Numbered from the stretch's first letter, positions 42,056 to 50,963 are shown. The stretch: 64,000 nt of DNA from Vibrio chagasii (GCA_041879415.1 CP090852.1:930001-994000), one strand, 5' to 3'. Made by a program: numbers and translations. Notes: generated by a model not told the origin, from the letters alone.

Positions 42056-42964
42056 ATGAATCAAAAAAACACAATCAGTTGGCTAATTCTGGACTGGGGA
42101 ACGACAAACTTTCGTGCCTTTGCCATGGATGAAAAAGGAAAGGTCGTTGATAAAACAGAACGAAAGATGGGACTACTTCAAGTTGAGGATGGTGCCTTTG
42201 CAACCGAACTTGAATCATTACTAAGTAAGTGGCTTGGCGATTACCAACACTTACCAATTTATATGGCTGGCATGGTTGGCTCTGCACAAGGTTGGGTTAA
42301 CGTCCCGTATGTTTCCACTCCAACTAATGTGGAATCCTTGGCTCAAAACACCCACCAATTCGAGCTTCCTTGGGGGGCAACAGCAACCATCGTTCCGGGT
42401 GTCAGCCATTGTGATGAACATGGCAACTACGACGTAATGCGGGGCGAAGAAGTTCAGTTATTTGGACTTCTAGAGTTAGCAGGAAAACCAACGCTTGAAG
42501 CAGCCTTTCCGGGTACTCACAGCAAACACGCAAATATTGAAGCGGGTAAGTTGGTCTCGTTTTCAACCTACATGACCGGAGAGCTTTTTTCCGCACTGTC
42601 AACACACACCATCCTAGGACGTGGCTTACCTGAACAAGTCAGCTCTAACGCTGCTTTTGTAAAAGGGGTAAAAGAAAGCTCGAACTCGTCAATTACCAAT
42701 CAACTCTTCAAAACCAGAACACACCGTCTGTTCGGCAATCTAGAAGAAAATGAAGTGTTTGATTACTTATCAGGGCTGTTAATCGGCAACGAAGTGCGAG
42801 AACTGCATCAAGAGAGCATCTACTTAGTAGGCGGAAAAGCCCTATCAGAACGCTATGACCAAGCATGTCGTCAACTGGATAAAACAACCGAATACGTGAA
42901 TGGCGATGACACTTTCATCGCTGGAATGTTAAAAATTAAAGAGGCAATGAACCATGACAAATAA
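42056..42964 (+). CDS. dgoK: 2-dehydro-3-deoxygalactonokinase
   Basis: The 302-residue sugar-acid kinase phosphorylates 2-keto-3-deoxygalactonate (KDGal). The N-terminal ASKHA nucleotide loop LDWGTTNFRAF (about residues 13-23) and blocks YMAGMVGSAQGW, VPGVSHCDEHGNYDVMRGEE and FPGTHSKHA are diagnostic of DgoK. It overlaps the aldolase gene by 11 bases. Upstream the 18-bp repeat array leaves 67 bases for translation initiation, and the ribosome site is weak. Confidence 0.93.
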   Translation: MNQKNTISWLILDWGTTNFRAFAMDEKGKVVDKTERKMGLLQVEDGAFATELESLLSKWLGDYQHLPIYMAGMVGSAQGWVNVPYVSTPTNVESLAQNTHQFELPWGATATIVPGVSHCDEHGNYDVMRGEEVQLFGLLELAGKPTLEAAFPGTHSKHANIEAGKLVSFSTYMTGELFSALSTHTILGRGLPEQVSSNAAFVKGVKESSNSSITNQLFKTRTHRLFGNLEENEVFDYLSGLLIGNEVRELHQESIYLVGGKALSERYDQACRQLDKTTEYVNGDDTFIAGMLKIKEAMNHDK

Positions 42965-43595
42965 AGACTTTAATCTAAGTGATCACCTACCACTCGTTGC
43001 CATTATCCGTGGTGTGGAACCAGTAGACTGTATTCGAGTGACACAGATTTTGATTGAAGAAGGCTTCTCAATGATCGAGGTGCCATTGAACTCACCAGAC
43101 GCACTGACCAGCATTAAAATGTTGGTCGAGCACTTTGGAGACCAATATCTTATTGGTGCAGGTACTGTCACTACACCTGAAAAAGCGCAAGCAGTGATAG
43201 ATACCGGTGCAAACCTAGTTGTCACACCAAACTTCAACGAACAGGTTGTGAAAATGTCAGCGGCAGCAGGTTGCGTAAGCTTCCCTGGCGTTGTCACTCC
43301 GACCGAGGCATTCGCTGCACTTGCGGCTGGTGCGACAGGGTTAAAACTATTCCCAGTATCTATGCTTGGTCTTGATGGTTTTAAAGCACTGAAATCCGTA
43401 CTGCCTCCAGAAGCAATCTGCTTACCTGTAGGAGGAATCAACCCTACCACCGAGAGCATGAAACCTTACTTGGACATCGGTGCGAAAGGTTTTGGTTTAG
43501 GAGCCTCTCTCTACAAGCCTGGCTTATCTGACGACGAGATTCGAGCCAACGCCAAAGCATTCAACATCGCCTTTAAAACGTCTATCGCTGAGTAA
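42954..43595 (+). CDS. dgoA: 2-dehydro-3-deoxy-6-phosphogalactonate aldolase
   Basis: The 213-residue class I aldolase splits KDPGal into pyruvate and glyceraldehyde-3-P. The family marks are IIRGVEP (catalytic Glu, about residues 18-24), IGAGTVTTPE and the Schiff-base Lys in ATGLKLFP (about residue 127), then PVGGINP for phosphate binding. The start lies inside dgoK, so the two are coupled. It is the end of the operon. Confidence 0.94.
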   Translation: MTNKDFNLSDHLPLVAIIRGVEPVDCIRVTQILIEEGFSMIEVPLNSPDALTSIKMLVEHFGDQYLIGAGTVTTPEKAQAVIDTGANLVVTPNFNEQVVKMSAAAGCVSFPGVVTPTEAFAALAAGATGLKLFPVSMLGLDGFKALKSVLPPEAICLPVGGINPTTESMKPYLDIGAKGFGLGASLYKPGLSDDEIRANAKAFNIAFKTSIAE

Positions 43596-43626
43596 GTGAT
43601 CCATACAAAGTAAGCTTGAAACAACG

Positions 43627-43689
43627 ATACGGCTCATATTTTTCTACGTAATAACTCTAAGAGATCATAGAGAATAGTATGAGCCGTAT
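43627..43689. terminator. Long inverted repeat between dgoA and the oxidoreductase gene
   Basis: ATACGGCTCATA (43627-43638) and TATGAGCCGTAT (43678-43689) are 12-bp perfect arms around 39 bases, which can themselves fold (CTCT/AGAG). TTTCG and TTT follow on the plus side. A bidirectional terminator is plausible, but a remnant of a small mobile repeat cannot be excluded. Confidence 0.55.
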
Positions 43690-43705
43690 TTCGTTTAAAT
43701 TTATT

Positions 43706-44680
43706 TTAGCCCGCCGCTTGTTCCCAATCAGTCAGTAACTTCATGATTACGCGAGAGTCTTGATGAGTTGCCATTGGCGCTGTGAGTTGCGTATCGCCTT
43801 GCTCGACTGCTTGGCGAATATTGCGCACTTGATAATGGAAGCCGTCACCTTGCGCTTCGACTTTCACTTCGCGTTTCGACGTTTCATAGATCTCTACTGT
43901 AAATGTGTTCTCTTCGGTCGGTAACCATGGGTTAGTGTCGAGAGTGATACAGCCTTTGTTGCCTAAAATCGTAAAACCATGCTTTAAGCCGTGGTCTTCT
44001 GCAGTATGGATTTGCGCGGTGAAGTGGTCGTTGAAGCGCATCATCGCCGATGATTCGCAGATATTGCCATCTTGACCACGTCGGCCAATGGCTGAGATCT
44101 GCACGTCATTAAACACGCTCTCACCAAACTGGTGTTGCGTGACAGAGTGAATCAGTGACATTGGGTAACAACCTAGGTTGTACAATGCACCTTTACTTTC
44201 TGGATTCACAAACTGGTCAATCGCCGCCACGTAAGAGCCTTGAATTGAGCGTACTTCACCAATTTCACCAGTTGCCAGTTCTTGATGAAGCTTGGCGATC
44301 AATGGGTGATTTAAGTACATCAAACCTTCTGCGAAGAATACGCCCGCTTCTTTCACCGCTTGTAGTGCTTGTTCGGTTTTTTCCATATCGACCGACAACG
44401 ACTTTTCACACAGAATCGCTTTGCCTTTTTGAGCGGCTTTAATCACATATTCGTGGTGAACATGGTTAGGTAGCGCGATGTAGATAATGTCGACCGACTC
44501 ATCTTCAATCAGGGCTTCATAGCTATTGAAGGTTCGTGTTGGTTGGTATTGCTCGGCAAACTCATTGAGTGTTTTCTCTGTGCGACCTGCAACGGCATAT
44601 AGTTCACTTTCAGTATCACCTTTAATCGCATCCGCCATAACGCCAGAGATAAAGCTAGTTCCTAGAATTCCCCATTTCAT
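43706..44680 (-). CDS. Gfo/Idh/MocA-family oxidoreductase
   Basis: The 324-residue NAD(P)-dependent dehydrogenase has an N-terminal Rossmann domain (WGILGTSFIS, about residues 3-12) and the catalytic EKSLSVD block (about 93-99, the EKP-like motif). A C-terminal alpha/beta domain carries NLGCYPMSLIHS (the family's GxxxxxH region). It acts on sugars or related polyols; the substrate is not predictable. It lies 2 bases from the preceding monooxygenase gene, with an AAGGAG ribosome site, and divergent from a LysR gene. It may be controlled by that regulator rather than by the sugar-acid operon. Confidence 0.85.
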   Translation of the reverse strand: MKWGILGTSFISGVMADAIKGDTESELYAVAGRTEKTLNEFAEQYQPTRTFNSYEALIEDESVDIIYIALPNHVHHEYVIKAAQKGKAILCEKSLSVDMEKTEQALQAVKEAGVFFAEGLMYLNHPLIAKLHQELATGEIGEVRSIQGSYVAAIDQFVNPESKGALYNLGCYPMSLIHSVTQHQFGESVFNDVQISAIGRRGQDGNICESSAMMRFNDHFTAQIHTAEDHGLKHGFTILGNKGCITLDTNPWLPTEENTFTVEIYETSKREVKVEAQGDGFHYQVRNIRQAVEQGDTQLTAPMATHQDSRVIMKLLTDWEQAAG

Positions 44681-44682
44681 GC

Positions 44683-44985
44683 TTAGATCTCCTTCTTATG
44701 AGTTTCAAAGGCTTGTACTAATTCTGTTATATCACGCTCGATAAATGCTTGCGTATGAGGCATTCCAAAGTGCTGGTTAATGGCTTCACGGTTAGCGTAT
44801 TGCTCAAGCAAGATCACTCGGTCGTGTTGGCTTGAGTCATACGTTGCAATCGCTTGTAGGCAGCCCGGTTCGCTCTGCATATCTAGGCAAAACTGTTCGA
44901 TGGCTTCAACCGCAGCCTCACGTTCAATGTTGGTTTTAATTTTAAGTTCGGCAGTAACAAAGATAGTTTCGTTTGTTTGAGGCAT
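44683..44985 (-). CDS. Antibiotic biosynthesis monooxygenase (ABM) domain protein
   Basis: The 100-residue YgiN/ABM-type ferredoxin-like alpha/beta barrel has the typical helix-strand order and the PGCLQAIATYDSSQHDRVILLEQYANREA core. Members act as quinol monooxygenases or in small-molecule modification. It forms an operon with the downstream oxidoreductase (2-base gap) and faces a LysR gene. Its substrate is unknown. Confidence 0.85.
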   Translation of the reverse strand: MPQTNETIFVTAELKIKTNIEREAAVEAIEQFCLDMQSEPGCLQAIATYDSSQHDRVILLEQYANREAINQHFGMPHTQAFIERDITELVQAFETHKKEI

Positions 44986-45044
44986 TTCACGCTCTTATTT
45001 TAATCAACTATTGGTTTGCCATTAATATAATTACCCCCTAATAA

Positions 45045-45078
45045 TTGATAAACTCACCTTTTGTTTATTATTTATCAA
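45045..45078. promoter_or_regulatory. Putative LysR binding site, TTGATAAA-N18-TTTATCAA
   Basis: Perfect 8-base arms at 45045-45052 and 45071-45078 lie in the 106-base divergent gap between the LysR gene and the monooxygenase/oxidoreductase pair. The layout fits control of both sides by the LysR protein. Confidence 0.55.
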
Positions 45079-45091
45079 CCAAGAGTGTTCA

Positions 45092-46030
45092 ATGGATAAG
45101 TTAACTAGCATGAAAGTCTACGTTTACGTGGTGGAGCAAGGTAGCTTTCGTAGTGCCGCCAACCACTTCAATCTATCGGCGACCATGATCAGTAAACATA
45201 TCCATCATCTTGAATCGAGCCTTAACTCTCAGCTGATTCATCGCACTACGCGTAAGCAGTCTTTAACCGATTCGGGGCAGCTCTACTATCGAGAATGTAA
45301 ACGAATTCTGGAAGACATCAGCAATGCTGAAAATCTAATTCAAACCTTAGAAAACCAACCTCAAGGCACGGTCAAAATAAACTGCCCAGTGACCTATGGG
45401 AACAAGGTGCTAGCCCCGATAGTGGCGAAGTTCCTTGCCAATAATCCGACAATTAATGTCGAGCTCGTACTGAACAACGATCTTGTTGATCCCTACTCTT
45501 CCGATATTGATTTAATTGTGCGAATTGGTGACCTGTCTGACTCCAGTTTAGTCGCCAGATATTTAGGTGATTACGAGATGTGTTACTGCGCAGCGCCTGA
45601 ATACCTAAACCAGCATGCAGAAATTCGTGTATTAGAAGATCTCGCACAGCACCCATCGCTTGGATTTAGTTACAGCAGCCGTCGTGATGTGAATGGTCGT
45701 GATACCCAACTACGCAATACCCAAAACAGTGAGCCGCCACTCCTAGCCCCTAAGAACCAACAAGCAGCACATAGTACGGGGAATAAAGGTCAAGTGCGTT
45801 TGATGTCGAACAATGGGGATGTATTGCGATATGCGGCCCTACAAGGCGTAGGTGTGTTGTTACAGCCAACTATCTTAATCGCAGAAGAGATTGAACGTGG
45901 TGCTCTGTTAGAAATATTACCTGGTATGGCACCTTTGCCCAAGCCGATTCATCTACTCTACAAAACCAAGCAGCTTTCTCTGAAAAACAGAACCTTTGTC
46001 GAGTTCTTGTTAGCCGAGCTTTCTAAATAG
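45092..46030 (+). CDS. LysR-family regulator
   Basis: The 312-residue protein has an N-terminal winged helix (VVEQGSFRSAANHFNLSATMISKHIHHLE, residues about 13-41 within the DNA-binding domain) and a LysR substrate-binding domain (about 90-305). It is divergent from the monooxygenase and oxidoreductase genes, and probably controls them through an inverted repeat in the gap. The effector is unknown. AGAG precedes the ATG. Confidence 0.9.
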   Translation: MDKLTSMKVYVYVVEQGSFRSAANHFNLSATMISKHIHHLESSLNSQLIHRTTRKQSLTDSGQLYYRECKRILEDISNAENLIQTLENQPQGTVKINCPVTYGNKVLAPIVAKFLANNPTINVELVLNNDLVDPYSSDIDLIVRIGDLSDSSLVARYLGDYEMCYCAAPEYLNQHAEIRVLEDLAQHPSLGFSYSSRRDVNGRDTQLRNTQNSEPPLLAPKNQQAAHSTGNKGQVRLMSNNGDVLRYAALQGVGVLLQPTILIAEEIERGALLEILPGMAPLPKPIHLLYKTKQLSLKNRTFVEFLLAELSK

Positions 46031-46093
46031 CTAAAGTGATCAAAGTAACTAAGGTGGGCTACGTTACTAATGGCTTTGAAGCAACGATGAAGG

Positions 46094-47287
46094 TTAAAGC
46101 GTTTGCCAATGACTCATCAAGTAACTGCCAAGGCCAGAAGGCGTTGTATTGTGAACGACCATCTCATCACATTGGTTGAACACCATGAAGTGTTTAAGCT
46201 CATCAGATAAGGCATGAATCAACGACTCATGGTTTTTGATTCTATCTTCCACAACCAAGTTACGAATATTGAGTAAACGATTCTTTCTGTCGACCTTGCA
46301 ATCCATTCGCGCCACCAGCTCACCTTGCCACAAAATCGGCAAACTGAAATAACCAAACTGGCGCTTGGCTTCAGGAACATAGCACTCAAGAAGGTAGTCA
46401 AAGTTAAACAATGATTGCATTCGCTTACGTTGAATCAACAGATTATCGAACGGAGAAAGTATCTTTAACTTGATTCGTGATAGTGGCTGATTCAGTAACT
46501 CAAACGCGTCAGGCAACACGTAGTAATCAGCACCTTGAACATCCACTTTCACTATTCGCTTGTCTTCAAGCATCTGTTGGAGTGTCTTCTGTATCAATGG
46601 TTTGATGTTCTTGAGTAGATAGCTTATTTCCGATGCGACTCCCACACCGTTCGCTTCCAAATAACGAATAATCAGATGCTCAATGTACTCTTGTTCCGTT
46701 GGTTCAGAGGTATCAATACCACTCGGCACAACTCGCTCGGTTAGGTCATACACCTTATGAAAGTTCACTCGGCTTGGTACCATTAAGTCACCTTGCATAA
46801 ACAAAGTTTCTAGCGCCTGTTTGGCAGGTTTACCGCCCCATCCACCGGGGTTTGGTCTATCGCCTTCAAAATCTTTCGCCATTAATGGCCCTTCGTTCTC
46901 AATGCGTTTGAGAACATGTGCCATGAGGGCCTCGTCTTTTTTATACCAATGCTTCAGCTTACCGCTTGCGAACGCGTTCTTTCGATGCAAACTGAAACGG
47001 TAATCTCGCATTGGTAAATACGCAGCAGCATGCGACCAATACTCAAATACCTCACGACGCTCTAACAACTTATCAAGATGGCGAAGTTGATAATCTGGAT
47101 TACGATTCCACAGCGTATGATGGTGGGCTCGCTGTATCACCGAAATAGTGTCAATTTGCACATACCCAAGGTTTTCAATCGCAGACAGCGTGTTCGCCAA
47201 AGCTCCGCCATTACGTTTCTTTTTAGGAGGCAGCTTTTGCGAAAGCAGTACAATTTTTTGTGCTTGACCGAGTGAAAGTGATTCCAT
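46094..47287 (-). CDS. ycaQ: YcaQ-like DNA glycosylase (AlkX/AlkZ superfamily)
   Basis: The 397-residue winged-helix protein of COG3214 repairs DNA; YcaQ unhooks nitrogen-mustard interstrand crosslinks. The catalytic loop is GYVQIDTISVIQRAHHH, with the Gln-x-Asp motif of the YcaQ branch rather than Gln-x-Gln of AlkZ. The HTH region follows (LLERREVFEYWSHAAAYLP). It reads toward the LysR gene and ends 63 bases from it. It adjoins a FrnE-type gene on the same strand, 34 bases upstream. Confidence 0.9.
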   Translation of the reverse strand: MESLSLGQAQKIVLLSQKLPPKKKRNGGALANTLSAIENLGYVQIDTISVIQRAHHHTLWNRNPDYQLRHLDKLLERREVFEYWSHAAAYLPMRDYRFSLHRKNAFASGKLKHWYKKDEALMAHVLKRIENEGPLMAKDFEGDRPNPGGWGGKPAKQALETLFMQGDLMVPSRVNFHKVYDLTERVVPSGIDTSEPTEQEYIEHLIIRYLEANGVGVASEISYLLKNIKPLIQKTLQQMLEDKRIVKVDVQGADYYVLPDAFELLNQPLSRIKLKILSPFDNLLIQRKRMQSLFNFDYLLECYVPEAKRQFGYFSLPILWQGELVARMDCKVDRKNRLLNIRNLVVEDRIKNHESLIHALSDELKHFMVFNQCDEMVVHNTTPSGLGSYLMSHWQTL

Positions 47288-47321
47288 GAAATTCAGACTT
47301 TAATTGATAGCAATGACCTGC

Positions 47322-47969
47322 TTATGATTCAGCAATAAGCTCTTGAAGGATCTGCTTGTATATTTCGACTGTCTGCGCGCCAGTGACTGCACTCTTGCGG
47401 TTGAAAACCACAGTAGGAACCGCAGAGATGCCCATGCGTTGCCATTCGAACTCTTGCGCTTCTATTTGCTTTAAGTTGTCGGTGTTCTTTAAGCGTTTCA
47501 GTGCCTTGGTTGAATCAAGCCCAACCGCTTCAAGCTCTTGCGCAATAACATCCAGATCTGACAGATCTTTCTGCTCTGAAAAATGCGCTGTGAAGAAGCG
47601 TAGCTTCAACTCAGTCTGTTTTCCGTGCGCTAGAGCAAAATCAAGCAGCACATGTAAGTGGCGTGAATTCACCATTCTCATGCTGTCATAAAAATTGAAA
47701 TCGAACCCTACCGCTTTGCCGCGAGCTGCCAGTTGCTCACGTGAGCGCTGACTTTCTTCTGCACTAGAACCGTATTTTCTCATGATATGCTCACGCAGGT
47801 TTTCACCCTCTTGCGGCATATCGGGATTCAGCTCAAACGGCTGCCATTCAAGTTCAACCTGTTGTTCTAAGCCAAGCTCTGCAACGGCCTGCTCTAGGTT
47901 TTTGTAACCGACGACGCACCATGGGCACATTACGTCAGAAATAATATCGAGTTGAAGTTTCTTGCTCAT
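47322..47969 (-). CDS. DsbA-family oxidoreductase, FrnE-like
   Basis: The 215-residue cytoplasmic protein of the DsbA/HCCA family lacks a signal peptide. The thioredoxin-fold active site is CPWC (residues about 16-19, DVMCPWCVVG), and the helical insertion (about 45-150) carries the FrnE pattern. The cis-Pro loop is in GISAVPTVVFN. It probably acts in oxidative-stress thiol chemistry; the substrate is unknown. GGAAAGATT precedes the ATG. It may be cotranscribed with ycaQ. Confidence 0.88.
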   Translation of the reverse strand: MSKKLQLDIISDVMCPWCVVGYKNLEQAVAELGLEQQVELEWQPFELNPDMPQEGENLREHIMRKYGSSAEESQRSREQLAARGKAVGFDFNFYDSMRMVNSRHLHVLLDFALAHGKQTELKLRFFTAHFSEQKDLSDLDVIAQELEAVGLDSTKALKRLKNTDNLKQIEAQEFEWQRMGISAVPTVVFNRKSAVTGAQTVEIYKQILQELIAES

Positions 47970-48101
47970 AATCTTTCCAAATATCGTTGATAAGGCATAT
48001 CCAATACGAAGTGGATATCCGTGTTGCCATTAAGACTACAATAATCTGAACACTCGTTCAAATACCAGCGTATTCGCTCTCAAATTTCTCTCAATTAGCC
48101 T

Positions 48102-48132
48102 TTGACTTAAAGTTAACTTTAAGTTGTAGAGT
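48102..48132 (+). promoter_or_regulatory. MerR-type promoter with 19-bp spacer
   Basis: TTGACT (48102-48107) and TAGAGT (48127-48132) are 19 bases apart. The spacer overlaps a perfect 18-base palindrome CTTAAAGTTAACTTTAAG (48106-48123). Long spacers with a central palindrome are the hallmark of MerR-family activated promoters. It drives the MFS gene at 48163. No merR gene lies nearby. Confidence 0.8.
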
Positions 48133-48162
48133 GATACAAAACAGAGACAATGAGACAGAGAT

Positions 48163-49362
48163 ATGAAAAGAAAAACACCACCCTACCTTACCGGACGCTT
48201 CTTTGATGGCATTAGCTCTGGGCTATTTATGTTGGCACTTCCATGGTTAATGCTAGCAATGCCCAATATGGGCACTTTTGTTGCGCTCACGGCTCTAGTC
48301 TGTACGATCACCACCTTTCTTGCTACACCCTATTTTTCAGCTTTGATCGACCGCCATTCTCGTAAAAATATTTTGATCATCGCGCAGCTAATCCAGGCTT
48401 CAACCGCATTTATTGTCGCTGCAATTTACTGGTTTGGCGTCGGTTCTATTGTCGTCCTAGGTGCCGCTCAACTCATTTTTTGGGTTTCAAGTAGCCTCGC
48501 CTGGCACACCAACAATGCCTTTACGCAAGAGAATTACGACCACGATGAATATGCCAAAATTTCGAGTCATCAGGAGATTATTTTGCAGTTAACAACCTTG
48601 GGTGCTGGCGCTCTTGGCGTTGTGTTACTCGAGCAGTGGAGCATTATTGAATTTGCGATTTTTGCAGGTATTGCCTCGAGCATTTCAGCGATAAGTTACT
48701 TGGTGACACCTTACAGAAGACAAATCACGGAGAGTGTGAACACACCATTCAAGCAGCAATTGGTCGAAATTAAGGATGTGTTCTCTCAATCGCCTCAATT
48801 TTACGGTTTCCTGATCGTTTCTTGTCTCTCATATCCGATGGTGACCTTTTTGAGCCGTTTAATTCCGATTTGGTTTTCCGAACTGAATATCACCGGAGAC
48901 TGGCTTGCACTTTACAATATCTCTCTCGGCATGGGGGCACTGATTATTGGGATATCTTTACCACTGATTCTGAAGTCCGCGTCTCACAAAACAACCATCC
49001 AAATAGCGATGTACATCATCGGACTCTCTTTATTGTTGATGAGCCAAGCAGAGAATCCTGCGTATCTTATTGTTCTTACTTTCATTTTCGGTGCATTCAA
49101 CGCACTCAATAGAATTGCCCGAACCAATTGGATGCACCATGCGGTAGCAATAAAACAAAGAGGAAGAGTAGATGGAGGGCTAGCGCTGTTCGCTACCTTA
49201 ACCCAGAGCCTAAGCTATGTGTTGATTGCCGTACTGGCGCAAGCCGATGCGATTATTTATGGTTTTACCATTGCTGGAGCCGTGGTTCTGGCTGCCACAT
49301 TTTGGATGGGTAAACTTGGCAGACAAATCAAGCCGGAATGTACCTTAGCAAATCAATGTTAA
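48163..49362 (+). CDS. MFS efflux-type transporter
   Basis: The 399-residue membrane protein has about 12 hydrophobic segments and belongs to the drug/antiporter MFS group. Its first loop (ALIDRHSRKNILIIAQ) carries a variant of the MFS motif A. Homologues export small molecules or metal chelates, but the cargo is unknown. The upstream MerR-type promoter suggests induction by a small molecule or redox/metal stress. It stands alone. Confidence 0.82.
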   Translation: MKRKTPPYLTGRFFDGISSGLFMLALPWLMLAMPNMGTFVALTALVCTITTFLATPYFSALIDRHSRKNILIIAQLIQASTAFIVAAIYWFGVGSIVVLGAAQLIFWVSSSLAWHTNNAFTQENYDHDEYAKISSHQEIILQLTTLGAGALGVVLLEQWSIIEFAIFAGIASSISAISYLVTPYRRQITESVNTPFKQQLVEIKDVFSQSPQFYGFLIVSCLSYPMVTFLSRLIPIWFSELNITGDWLALYNISLGMGALIIGISLPLILKSASHKTTIQIAMYIIGLSLLLMSQAENPAYLIVLTFIFGAFNALNRIARTNWMHHAVAIKQRGRVDGGLALFATLTQSLSYVLIAVLAQADAIIYGFTIAGAVVLAATFWMGKLGRQIKPECTLANQC

Positions 49363-49392
49363 AGCGAATTATCAAAATTCGAGATTTCCAAT

Positions 49393-49424
49393 AAAAAAAC
49401 CGGCTCATGTTAGTGAGTCGGCTT
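49393..49424. terminator. Terminator between the MFS and HAD genes
   Basis: CCGGCTCA (49400-49407) and TGAGTCGG (49414-49421) pair with one wobble, with AAAAAAA and TTT flanks. On the minus strand the stem runs into seven T residues, so it mainly serves the HAD gene. Confidence 0.85.
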
Positions 49425-49453
49425 TGATATAAATCTAAATAGGATTTCGAACG

Positions 49454-50251
49454 TTACGCGAGAAGCTTCTCCAGCACTTGGAATACGCCCGCATCAACAT
49501 TACTTGGCGCGCCAAAACGAGCTATCTCTTTCAGTTTTGGATGTGCATTTTCCATCGCATATGAGTGGTAACTTTCTTTAAGCATCTCGTAATCATTTAG
49601 GTAGTCGCCAAAGCTCATAGTCTGTTCGTAAGTGAAACCTAATGTGTTCTGAAGATGCTTAATTACCGCCCCTTTTGAAGCCTCAGCGTTCATTACATCC
49701 AACCAAATTTTTGCGCTTACAACCACTTGGTAATTTTCACCAAACTTAGCGTTGATGCTTGGGTTTACTTTCTCTTGCGAGCCGTCAAAGTGGCAAATAG
49801 CAACCTTGATAAACTCATCTTCAACCGCCAACAGGTCTTCTACTTGCTCACGGCGATGGTAGTACTTAGAGATCTCTTCTAGGGCACGCTCGTCTTTGGT
49901 TTCGATGTATGCCGACTTCTTACCACACAACACAACATGGGCACCTTCGATAGCACGCGCTTCTTTGATGATGTCTTTGATTGCATCTGTATCTAGCAAG
50001 CAGCTGTAGAGTTCTTCACCTTTGTGCATCACTAATGTGCCGTTTTCAGCAACAAACATCATGCGATCTTTAATAGGAGCAAAAGTTTCCATTAAGCTGT
50101 AGTACTGACGACCCGACGCAGCAGCAAAGATAATGTCTTGAGCTTCTAGTCGCTCGTAGAGGTTAAAAAATTCTGGGTCTAATTTTCCGTGTTCATTAAG
50201 CAGAGTGCCGTCCATATCAGCAGCGATAAATTTGATGTTCTGTTGTGGCAT
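49454..50251 (-). CDS. HAD-IIB (Cof-type) phosphatase
   Basis: The 265-residue HAD phosphatase has motif I ADMDGTLLNEHG (about residues 11-22), motif II AASGRQYYS, the Lys in ASKGAVIKHL and motif IV FGDYLNDYEML. Note that the usual DxND of motif IV reads GDYLND here. It is a YidA/YbiV-like sugar-phosphate or nucleotide phosphatase, not a member of the two ascorbate-associated copies. No neighbour gives a context clue; it is monocistronic. Confidence 0.88.
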   Translation of the reverse strand: MPQQNIKFIAADMDGTLLNEHGKLDPEFFNLYERLEAQDIIFAAASGRQYYSLMETFAPIKDRMMFVAENGTLVMHKGEELYSCLLDTDAIKDIIKEARAIEGAHVVLCGKKSAYIETKDERALEEISKYYHRREQVEDLLAVEDEFIKVAICHFDGSQEKVNPSINAKFGENYQVVVSAKIWLDVMNAEASKGAVIKHLQNTLGFTYEQTMSFGDYLNDYEMLKESYHSYAMENAHPKLKEIARFGAPSNVDAGVFQVLEKLLA

Positions 50252-50501
50252 TTCAGAGCTTACCTATAAATATAAATAAAATTGTAAATTATGATTTTTC
50301 GTTATCTTGGGTAACGGTTCTGCGTTCGATTATATCGTTAGAGTAGCCAGTAAGTGCAATGCTTTTCGGTTGGTTTATTTGCCTAAATCTAAGATCTTGT
50401 TTATGCCTAATGAGATTTCAAATAGATAACTGATCGGATATCAAGCGTCATCAAAACAACAAGCTGAGCAGGCCAATTTAAGGCGACTATTAAAATTCAC
50501 A

Positions 50502-50530
50502 TTGACCGCTAAAAGAAATAGGCTTACTAT
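50502..50530 (+). promoter_or_regulatory. Promoter of arsR
   Basis: TTGACC (50502-50507) and TACTAT (50525-50530) are separated by 17 bases. The operator begins immediately after the -10 element, so bound ArsR would block polymerase. Confidence 0.65.
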
Positions 50531-50550
50531 TAATCGTCTTTTAACGATTA
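50531..50550. promoter_or_regulatory. ArsR operator 1 (before arsR)
   Basis: TAATCGT-CTTTTA-ACGATTA is a perfect 7-base inverted repeat. The core AATCGT-N6-ACGATT recurs at 50973-50990 before acr3. Confidence 0.75.
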
Positions 50551-50572
50551 GCATTAAGTGAGCCACCTAAGT

Positions 50573-50908
50573 ATGACTGCAACATGCCAAGCAACAGATA
50601 GCTGTTCTCTGCCTCCAAGTAACGCCGAAGCAGAAAAAGAAATGGCGGCGTTGGCAAAAGCACTCGCTCACCCAGCGAGAATTCGCATACTTAGTATCTT
50701 GTCCGCGTTAGAAAAGTCAGGCGGCTGCTTGAACAGTGATCTGGTTAGTGAGTTGGGCTTAGCTCAATCAACAGTATCAGAGCACTTAAGAATATTGAAA
50801 AACTCAGGTTTCATTACTGCTGAGTCAATTCCGCCTAAGATGTGTTACCGCATCGACCGCAACAATATTCAACGCTTCGAATCGGTTTTTAACAGCATTT
50901 TGAAATAG
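50573..50908 (+). CDS. arsR: ArsR-family arsenic-responsive repressor
   Basis: The 111-residue winged helix (about residues 20-100) contains AQSTVSEHLRILK as the recognition helix. Cys5, Cys11 and Cys52 (GGCLNSDL) are available for As(III); the CVC pair of E. coli ArsR is missing. The N-terminal pair plus one residue in the fold resembles the site of Corynebacterium ArsR (Cys15/16/55) by memory. The ATG at 50573 is chosen over a GTG five codons earlier. It precedes acr3 by 108 bases, with a terminator and a second operator between. Confidence 0.88.
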   Translation: MTATCQATDSCSLPPSNAEAEKEMAALAKALAHPARIRILSILSALEKSGGCLNSDLVSELGLAQSTVSEHLRILKNSGFITAESIPPKMCYRIDRNNIQRFESVFNSILK

Positions 50909-50913
50909 AAGTT

Positions 50914-50963
50914 CACGCTTAAACGATTGGCTTAATGGCCTTTACTTTTAAGCGTGTTTTTTT
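50914..50963 (+). terminator. Terminator of arsR
   Basis: CACGCTTAAA (50914-50923) pairs with TTTAAGCGTG (50947-50956) around 23 bases, followed by TTTTTTT. acr3 therefore needs its own promoter. Confidence 0.85.

Larger units (their letters stand above)
50252..50572. other. Intergenic region upstream of arsR
   Basis: The 321-base gap contains the arsR promoter and operator at its right end and an AT-rich segment with no recognised feature at its left, where the divergent HAD gene's promoter should be. Confidence 0.5.
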
